From positions 40,003,150 to 40,067,149 of the forward strand of contig OX463781.1 of the NCBI GenBank assembly GCA_949825025.1: DNA of 64,000 nt. The letters are read 5' to 3'. Below the pieces are notes generated by a model, which ran no database searches, was not told where the DNA came from, and worked only from the letters and a program-made list of their open reading frames with translations. Both the position numbers and the translations under genes were made by a program. Shown piece by piece: positions 56,545 to 64,000 of this stretch. This DNA comes from Siphlonurus alternatus (lineage: Eukaryota > Arthropoda > Insecta > Ephemeroptera > Siphlonuridae). Every line of letters starts with the position of its first letter. Position 1 is the stretch's first letter.

Positions 56545-58315
56545 GTAAGTTACGTCATTATGCTCCATTTGAGATACACAACTCTGGACACCACGAACTT
56601 TATTTGCAGGCGTTACCAAGCAGTCTATGGAGGTGTGGTGAACCAAAACTCTTTTGATATTGATAGACTGGGTGCTCTTTATACACATCACAAAATTGCA
56701 AATCTGCATTTCTTTATTGTCTTTTGATGCTGCAAATAAAGCAGGGGTAAAATTCGTGCTGTCCAAAAGTGTACTAAACTACGGATCACATTTAACTTGA
56801 TTTTCATCGTCGTTTGTAACGTCTTCAGTCATTGGTAGACATTTTATAACGAAGGACCTCATTGGCCGAACACGAGCTGATGAAAACCTAAATAAATATA
56901 ATTTACAATGTAGTTAAAGTCGGTCTTTATGTGTTGTGTGATAAAATACAACGATACTGTAATGAATTTAGTATCGTTTTCGTTAAAAAATACATTTTTA
57001 TTGACTTTATTAAAAAAATTAAATTTTCAGTGATCTTTTGACATTCCCAAATTAACACTAAATTAAAAAGTAATGATTTTTTTACTGCGCATGGTTTCAT
57101 TTTTAAAGAAAGCATTATACAGCTACAATTAATACTTGTTCTTAAAATTTTACTTACGATTTTATAGAACTTGTGCTGTTTAATATTATGAAATAAATTT
57201 ACAAAGCTTAGTACGCAATGCAATTAAAAAATTATGTATACTATATAAAAAAATACTTTACTTTTATCTTGTTCAAATTTTGTTTATGGAAATTTAACTG
57301 TAGAGTTCTTATTCATACAAGTAAAATTATATAAGATTATTTCACTGAATATTAAGTATTTAAAGTCTGCTAGCATATTTTAAATAATATAGATTTCCCA
57401 GCTATTTTCTCTTTATCTTTTGTTCATTACTTTGCTTTGTAATGTACGTAAAGAAAAGACAAAGTTTGACCGAGTAACTTCTTTATTCTCTTTTTCTATT
57501 CATTTTATCCTTTGTTTAATATCATCTGTTGGTATTAATGAGCTCACGTTATTATTATAAGGAATATATTATATTATATATTTCGTTGTAAGACTTTGGT
57601 ACTAGCATATTGTAAGTAAAAAATATTAATAATTTTATAGAAATGTATATAACAAATAAGTATTATAAAATATAACATATAATAATATGTATTATATATT
57701 AGTTGAATTAATTTCTATATAATAATTAATAGTTTGTCCTTTTTTCAAAATAAGCTATATTTTCAAAAAAATATTTTTAAATAATTTAATACAGTCGTCG
57801 GCTCTGAAACGTTTCGTTTGCAGCCTTGTTAATCGCCATGCTCTGTGAATGTATTAAAATGGCGATTAACAAGGCTGCAAAAGAGACATGTTCAGAAGCG
57901 AGGAGTGTACATAAAAAACATTCAATATTATTTATCAGACTCCGTTCATTTTATATTCACAATTCAATTCAAATTGAGTATAGTAGAATTTAAAGAAGGC
58001 ATGAATATTAATACAAATAATTATTAAAATCAATACTAATTAATTAATATTAAATCACAGAAAAAAATATGAATTTGCATTATTTTCATTCATAGACTTG
58101 AAAAAAAATGTTAATTACAAAAGAAAATCTCTTTTACACAAAAAAACTAAAAGCAATAATAATTTTTTTTCCCTGTTTTATAACATTATAGATAAAAATA
58201 AATTATCGAAAGGTGTAATTTGATGCTATTTATTTCATTCATAAACTTATTACAAGAAGGTGACGTCACTCTGTTTTCTCGTGGGTTTGACTGTAGTTTG
58301 TTTTGTTCTTTCCAG
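56545..58315 (+). other. Intron of the DSC1-like gene, 1771 bp
   Basis: Runs from GTAAGT to TTTCCAG, phase 2. It contains a diverged copy of the 149-bp MITE (about 56785-56895) and a hairpin at 57815-57883 pairing TTTGCAGCCTTGTTAATCGC with GCGATTAACAAGGCTGCAAA. Confidence 0.88.
57815..57883. repeat. Hairpin, 23-bp arms
   Basis: The arms TTTGCAGCCTTGTTAATCGC plus CAT and their exact complement are separated by about 19 bp. A partial relative lies at about 47490-47525 (GATTAATAAGGCTGCAAAAG), suggesting a small MITE family. Confidence 0.7.
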
Positions 58316-58393
58316 CTGGACACGGAATGAGGAAAACTGGCAGAAGAATGAGGAAGGGGGCGTGATCTTATGTGGAAACACGACTGGAGCGAG
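58316..58393 (+). CDS. NaCP60E: Sodium-channel-family exon: domain I turret (DSC1/Nav2-like)
   Basis: A 78-bp exon after a strong acceptor (TTGTTCTTTCCAG), ending at GTAGGT. The first C completes AAC from the previous exon, giving NWTRNEENWQKNEEGGVILC and GNTTGA, then two bases (AG) of the next codon. The short extracellular turret ending CGN.TGAR is characteristic of DSC1-type domain I. NWT and NTT are two potential N-glycosylation sequons. The pore-loop exon that should follow (P-EGYTCL-like) was not found before the window ends. Confidence 0.88.
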
Positions 58394-59051
58394 GTAGGTG
58401 TCCCCCAATCCCCCTTTATATGGCCCCAGGGGGACCTTCTTGGGGGTCTTGTACTCAGGAGAGCTTTCATCTCAACAACACAACACTTTAAAAAATTAAG
58501 TTATAAAAACAAGGGGGAAGAGATAAATAAGAGAGTGAAGGAGACAAATAAAGGGTTGGAAAATACAAAAATGTAAATTTTTAGTATAAAAATATTGCAA
58601 TAAATGTAGATGATATTGTTAATATAGTAACATTTATATATTCAAGTTCCAAATTAAAAAATTGATATTCCTCATTTAAGTAAAAGTATTATGCACTTTT
58701 TTAAATAGAAGGGAATATTTTTTTATTTTTTACGTCATACAATATATAAAGCTGAATTGCGTTAATTTTTTTAATTATAAAATAGCATACATTTAAGTTT
58801 AATTTCACACAAAAGTGTTATGTTTCAAATTTTTACTGCTCATAAATTCTAATGAAGAATAAATTATTTTAAATAAAAATTAGGAGTACAATTTTGTTTA
58901 ATAATTATTTTTTAGTATTTCCAAAAGAAAAACAATTTTCCACTTAAATTCGTAAGTTAAAACGGGAGAAAACGGAAGATAATTGCACCAAAAATATTTA
59001 TAAAACTGCAAAACTCTTCTGTTCGTTTTAAGTTGCATTTTTGTGTTAAAG
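58394..59051. other. AT-rich intronic sequence
   Basis: No coding or element signal is recognised after the exon donor. Confidence 0.6.
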
Positions 59052-59373
59052 CAATGGAGTACAGACCTCAATTTTTTATTGCAGAAATGGATAGAAGGTG
59101 CAAAGTTATGCTACTCTGATTTTTTTCAGATTTTTTAGAGCCAGGCAACTATTTTTTAAAAATCATTGAAAGTGCAGAAAAGGTGCCGCCTCTTGCCGCC
59201 TCTCTTAATAAAAGATAGGACCCAAAAGGGACGTGGATTCAAACCCGACCTCGCCAAAACTTTTTAGCAATACTTCCCGGTCCCTAAAAAATCTGAAAAA
59301 AAAATCAGAGTATCATAACTTTGCACCCTCTATCCATTTCTGCAGTAAAAAAAATTGAGGTCGGTACTCCATT
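59052..59373. mobile_element. Inverted-repeat MITE, 'GGATAGAAGGTGC' family, best-preserved copy
   Basis: Ends AATGGAGTACAGACCTCAAT and ATTGAGGTCGGTACTCCATT. Next inward, GCAGAAATGGATAGAAGGTG pairs with CACCCTCTATCCATTTCTGC, and ATTTTTTAGAGCCAGGCAAC with TTCCCGGTCCCTAAAAAATC. No ORF. Confidence 0.85.
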
Positions 59374-60298
59374 TAGCAGAAATATGCTAAAACATATTGC
59401 ACTATGTCAGAGCTTTATTTCGAGATATCCCACTTTAATTCAGGCTCCCTGAAGCACTCAGTCCCAAAACAAAGTATAGTTTGATATTTTCAAGCAATTT
59501 CATAACACTCAGAATCTTTATCTTTATTAAATTCCTATTGTTAAATTGCTGTAGTAACAAACTTTAAATCTAGGTGTTGAAAATTTCTTCAGACTGAAGC
59601 GTGTTGCAAAGTTATTGTTGTATTTTACTCAGTAAAATTCTTGTGTAACTTGTTGAAATATTTTAATATTACATTAAGTATTATTGATTACGTGTAAGTT
59701 TCTATTGAGGGTTCAAGGCGGAAAAAAAAATATCATAAAAATATTTTTTCATCAAAACACTAATATAAGTGTTGCCAAGAGATGAAAAAAATCACGAAGT
59801 TTCATTGTTTTTAAAATACACAAAAACCATTGATCTTAAAACAAAAAGAAACAATATAATATATTATACTGTATTTTATTCTGTAAAAAAATGTATAATG
59901 TTCAATAGATGTAAATATTTCTAGATATCTAGAACCTATAAAAGTTATTTGTTACAATCTCCCACATACAGCACGCCACTTGGATAGGCCAAAGGTGCTC
60001 TCAGATTTTATAATATTTAATGTTTTGTAATTCTACTCTAAATTGTTCAGCCATAGAGGAGTCTATTTATTGTTGATTTCCTTTTATTTTCAAATACTCC
60101 GTTAAAGCATTATTGACAATATAAGAACAGCTGTAAATACAAAAGGTTAAATTAATTACGAATCTTAATTTAATAGTTGTTTTTTATCACTCTCTCCTTA
60201 CCAAAAACAACAAAATAAAACTCTTAATAGTTTTTCAGCACTGATAACAAGTTAAATTGGGGAAGAGACAACAACGAGTTATTTCTTTTCTGTGAGAA
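59374..60298. other. AT-rich intronic sequence
   Basis: I see nothing recognisable. Confidence 0.6.
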
Positions 60299-60513
60299 TA
60301 AGGCTGGTCGCATAAAGAATCGTATTTGCGTGCATGATCTTTGGTACGCGATCGTACGTTTCTCATTTAGAACCGGATCTAAATTTCTTATCATACGAAG
60401 GCATACGATACGAAGCTGTGTGAGCGGCTACATATAATAGCATAGGTTCTTACATGCGTTGTGAAATCATGCGATGATGTAATGCGATGCGATTTCTGTG
60501 TGAGACAGTCCTT
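60299..60513. mobile_element. MITE with TGTGTGAGACAG ends, copy 2
   Basis: Starts near ATAAGGCTGGTCGCATAAAG and ends TGTGTGAGACAGTCCTT. Shares CGATCGTACGTTTCTCATTT, AGAACCGG and AAATCATGCGAT with 42984-43200. Confidence 0.6.
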
Positions 60514-61769
60514 AAAACATCGTTTTGCAATGATAATGTACTGGAAGATCGATGGTAAACTGCTGATCTGCAAAGAAAGCGGTGGAAAATCTAACTACCA
60601 ACCTTGTATTTAAATCCCTTTGTCAATAATACACTTTTTTAATGTTAAAGTATAGGAAAATAGACTCTAAATATATATAATTGTATGATGTCGACGAGAG
60701 AGGAAAAAGTATACTAACATTAACATTGTAAATGTTCCCTATACGATAGTTTAGATTCATCTGCATTATATATTCTGTTTTATTTATGTAAGGAAGGGGA
60801 TTTTGTAAATAAATATAAAAAATTTCAAGCTGTTTTACTTTTTAAAGAAAAAAGTTTTCAGTGGTTACGAAAAGTAGTGACGTCACGAAATAAGTTTATT
60901 CGTTTAATTTAATTATTATTACTCAAGATTGCGTGTTTTAGTTTCATCAAAATTACTTTTTTTTAATTATGCAATTAATTTTGAATTCAAGTAAACTGAA
61001 ATAAAATGTTATTTTTGTGTTTTGCATGATACTCTTCAGTGAAAAGAATCAAATTTTTTTACATAATTATATACATTATATAATACTAATAATCAAATAC
61101 GTAATGTTTGTAAGGTATATTAGCTTTTACGGTGAAACAAAGTGTTTTTTTAAATTCCTTCTTGTGAACACTAATACATCACAACTAATACGAGTTGAAC
61201 TTAAATTTACTTATATATTTTGAATGTTTCAAATATAATTAATTATTGCTTTTTTTAATGGTAATAATATATTATATATCTGAAAAATATATCGATATAT
61301 AACCCTAAATATTGATATTGATAAAAACATAATATAGCATTGCAATATAATAATAAAAAAAATTTACGGCGATAACATTCATTCCAAAACTACATTAAAC
61401 TGTATTGTTTTAGTTTTTCTTGACTTGTTCAAGTACACAAAATGTCATTATCCCTAATCAGCTGTTTATATTTAATTTGTAGATAATTATAAAATATCAG
61501 GAAAAAACTTGACGCATGCATCACTTAATTGTATTTATGGCAAGAAAAAAATATACACAATTGTGTATTATATGGTAACGATGTATTGAATTTTATACTT
61601 GGCTTTCAGAACTAAAAAATCAAGAAAAACAAACAATCATTGATAGTTTGCCAAACGTGTAAAAAAAACTTCACTCATATATAAGGCCATTTTTGTTTGC
61701 TCTCTTTACTTCCATCACTTCATATTTGGCTACAAAGCATTTTTTTTATAATATGTTTACATATTCTTG
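60514..61769. other. AT-rich intronic sequence
   Basis: I see no gene, RNA or element end. Confidence 0.6.
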
Positions 61770-62110
61770 CAATGGTCTAGCTCAATGCTTTGACCGGGCA
61801 TTTGACGCATGCTTTTCTGATTTGGTCGTGAGTTCAATCCCAGGCACCGCTAAACTTCACAAGTGGCGGTTGCTAAAGAACACCCACTCGTGCATCTGGG
61901 AGGTGATTGATGGCATGCATCCTCCCTCCATCCTGACTGAGGTTTCCATGGTTCCTTCAGTCTCAATTATGTGAATGCTGGGATGGATTGATAAAGACCA
62001 TGGCCACCCTGGTTTGGAAGGGACCCACAAAACCCTAAGCAATATGCTAGGTCGGATTTACGAAGAATCTGGAAGTTAAATTCAGTCACTTGTGACCAGT
62101 ATACCCTACA
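61770..62110 (+). mobile_element. SINE with a tRNA-like head, most complete copy
   Basis: The head has an A-box-like TGGTCTAGCTCAATGCTTTG (61773-61792) and a B-box-like GTGAGTTCAATCCCAGG (61828-61844), the two Pol III promoter boxes of tRNA-derived SINEs. The core CATCCTGACTGAGGTTTCCA with TTCAGTCTCA is shared with 45924-46195 and 28590-28830. The 3' part ATGCTAGGTCGGATTTACGA, then TCAGTCACTTGTGACC, is shared with 45466-45560. No protein is encoded. Confidence 0.8.
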
Positions 62111-62120
62111 ACACAGTTAA

Positions 62121-62490
62121 GGTAGAGATAACACGGATCAGCTGACCCAATGCTAAAAAAATCAAATTCATGAAAATTATGAAAAAAATTTAAAATGTTC
62201 TCCTGTACACTCCCTATCAGTAGCTAAAATATCAGGTATACAAAAACGAGCTAGTTTTTGAGTTATTAATTTTTAAAATTCACTAATTTAACAAGGATAA
62301 ATGGAACTTCCATGTTAAATTAGTCAACTTTAAAAATTAATAACTCGAAAACTAGCTCGTTTTTGTATACCTGATATTTTAGCTATATACTGGTAGGGGA
62401 GGAGGAGGAGAACATTTTAATTTTTTTTTCATAATTTTCATGAATGGGATTTTTTTAACATTGGGTCAGCTGATCCGTGTTATCTCTACC
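62121..62490. mobile_element. 370-bp hairpin MITE, TTAA target (piggyBac-like), copy 2
   Basis: TTAA at 62117-62120 and 62491-62494 flanks GGTAGAGATAACACGGATCA and its complement TGATCCGTGTTATCTCTACC. It is homologous to 40416-40779 throughout, including the GGTATACAAAAACGAGCTAG arms. Confidence 0.85.
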
Positions 62491-62494
62491 TTAA

Positions 62495-63265
62495 AGGAAA
62501 AAAAACATGTTAAGGCCGAGATTTGGCAAAGCTTGTCTCTCGGTCAGTGCCACCTTTGTTCCGGATCGATATACAGAAACAACACAGCAACGTTGACTTA
62601 GGAAGCATGCAAGCAGCCAGCTTATTGTTATTATACCTCCCCCCTCCTTGTGAATCTAAGCAACATAAGTTTAATGACCTCTTCACTTTAATACATGGGA
62701 TTGTAGTACATTTTTATAACACCATTATTATTTTAATTAATACACGTTTTTTTCACGCATAATGCGTATATAAAATTAAAACATAAAATAATTTTGTTTT
62801 ATATTAAAAATTTCATTGTTAATATATATTATATTTTACATTAATATTAAACCATAAAAAAGGTAATAAAAGTTTATGAACGAGTTTAAAGTAGAAAAAA
62901 AGAGAACTCTTTAGGAATTAAACGTTGACTTTTGTGATTAAAAAAGTGTATTTAAGTAAATGGTAGGAATTGATGAGAGCTTACAAACGCCGCAAGTGAT
63001 ATTTAAATTTGATCGCTAAAATTATACTTCAAGAATAAATTCTTCCGATATCTCATAATGAAATCTATACACTTTTTTCTTGTTAGAATAAATATCGATT
63101 ATATGCAAAATGAGCCTTGAAGACAATTGTTTATACATTTTAATTGAAAATTGAAATTATTTCCTTTATTAAACAGTTTTTAATTAATAATATGTCACTT
63201 TAAAGGTTATTTTGCAAATTAATTGAATGAAATCTTAGAAATAATTTATAAATATAAAATGATAA
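62495..63265. other. AT-rich sequence
   Basis: The patch at 62520-62660 is less AT-rich. It does not encode the expected channel pore region and has no recognised content. Confidence 0.55.
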
Positions 63266-63590
63266 TGAGATATTAGAATGTGAAAATTATAGTGGCTTAA
63301 TCGAAAAAAGGGGTAAAAATATGGTACTGTGAATTTTTTCAGATTTTTCTGAGACCGGGAACTATTTTTAAAAAAGTATTGAAAGTTTATTTTATGACGT
63401 CACGGGTGGCACTGCCAGTGCCCTATCCTTTTTCTTAAGGAGTGCTGTCCGTGATGTCATCAAAATAGACATTCAATAATTTTTTAAAAATAGTTCCCGG
63501 TCTCAGAAAAATCTGAAAAAATTCACAGTACCATTTTTTTACCCCTTCTTTCGATTAAGCCACTAAAATTTCCACATTCTAATATCTCAT
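63266..63590. mobile_element. 325-bp hairpin MITE related to the 'GGATAGAAGGTGC' family
   Basis: The left arm GAGATATTAGAATGTGAAAA, then AGTGGCTTAATCGAAA, and the right arm TTTCGATTAAGCCACT, then TCCACATTCTAATATCTC, are near-perfect complements. Inner blocks TTTTTCAGATTTTTCTGAGA and CCGGGAACTATTTTTAAAAA match the related family at 59052. The loop lies near 63405-63450. Confidence 0.82.
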
Positions 63591-64000
63591 TGTAAATAAA
63601 CAACTTTAAAGAATTTTAATTTTAAATTAATTGTAACTTACAACGTTCATATACGGTCACTTAAAATACATTTTTTTTGCATGAAAATTCAATATTAATT
63701 AAGCGACTATATTCGCAGTACATGCCAGGATTAATCATTATATGGCTTATTGAATAAACCACAGAAATATCAGTGGGGAAACGTATTGTTATCCTAAAAG
63801 CAAAAAAAAAAAAGCAAATGTGGTAAACCAAGGCTGTATAGAAAAATACTCACAAAAATATGAATCAGTACAATTTTTAAACCCCTCCCCCCCTTTTTTT
63901 TTCTTAAATAAAATAAATGTTTTATCTGTAATTAAATTTCAATGAAGAAACATAATTTAACATTTTAATTGGAGCAGTAAAAATAGGAGGTTTTTAGTGT
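63591..64000. other. AT-rich sequence to the window end
   Basis: Homopolymers and AT-rich sequence only. No exon of the channel gene was recognised. Confidence 0.6.

Noticed and set aside
62523..62762. Candidate for the next channel exon
   Set aside because: The translation lacks the expected cysteine-rich turret and pore-loop residues, and no phase-2 acceptor fits.

Overview
The window is AT-rich animal DNA, almost certainly arthropod and probably insect. Spliced exons with GT-AG introns, kilobase-scale introns, long microsatellites and dense transposon debris rule out a prokaryote. The only host gene I can support is a sodium-channel-family gene on the + strand. Three consecutive exons (30212-30432, 56358-56544, 58316-58393) encode repeat I from segment S2 to the extracellular turret. 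The residues match the insect DSC1 (NaCP60E, Nav2-type) channel rather than para, and the intron phases agree at both junctions. The exons before S2 and from the pore onward were not found and presumably lie outside the window. Species cannot be named from the sequence alone.

Layout. 1-7800: 3' ends of two degraded LINE copies, a pair of inverted 282-bp MITEs, hairpin MITEs and microsatellites. 7800-10300: MITE debris. 10300-14765: an intact R4/Dong-type LINE with a restriction-like endonuclease (1164 codons, - strand) between TTA repeats, next to a short element with the same 5' terminus. 14770-18100: MITEs and AT-rich spacer. 18105-22679: a non-coding LTR retrotransposon on the - strand with two 287-bp LTRs that look identical, inserted inside an older hairpin element. 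22680-30211: MITEs, a dead LINE 3' end, and a SINE with a 5S-rRNA-like head. 30212-58393: the channel exons; the 25.9-kb intron carries a full-length two-ORF LINE (about 32133-38176) and many MITEs. 58394-64000: MITEs and a tRNA-headed SINE.

The most remarkable object is the LINE at 32.1-38.2 kb. Its ORF1 contains a macrodomain closely resembling the ADP-ribose hydrolase TARG1/OARD1, with the positions of both catalytic residues (Lys and Asp) kept. It is followed by a GC-rich array of 26-residue repeats, and then by a standard endonuclease-reverse transcriptase ORF2. An ADP-ribosyl-hydrolase fold inside an otherwise ordinary non-LTR retrotransposon suggests that the element interferes with ADP-ribose signalling during target-primed integration. 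The second most interesting object is a SINE family whose shared core carries either a tRNA-like or a 5S-like Pol III head.
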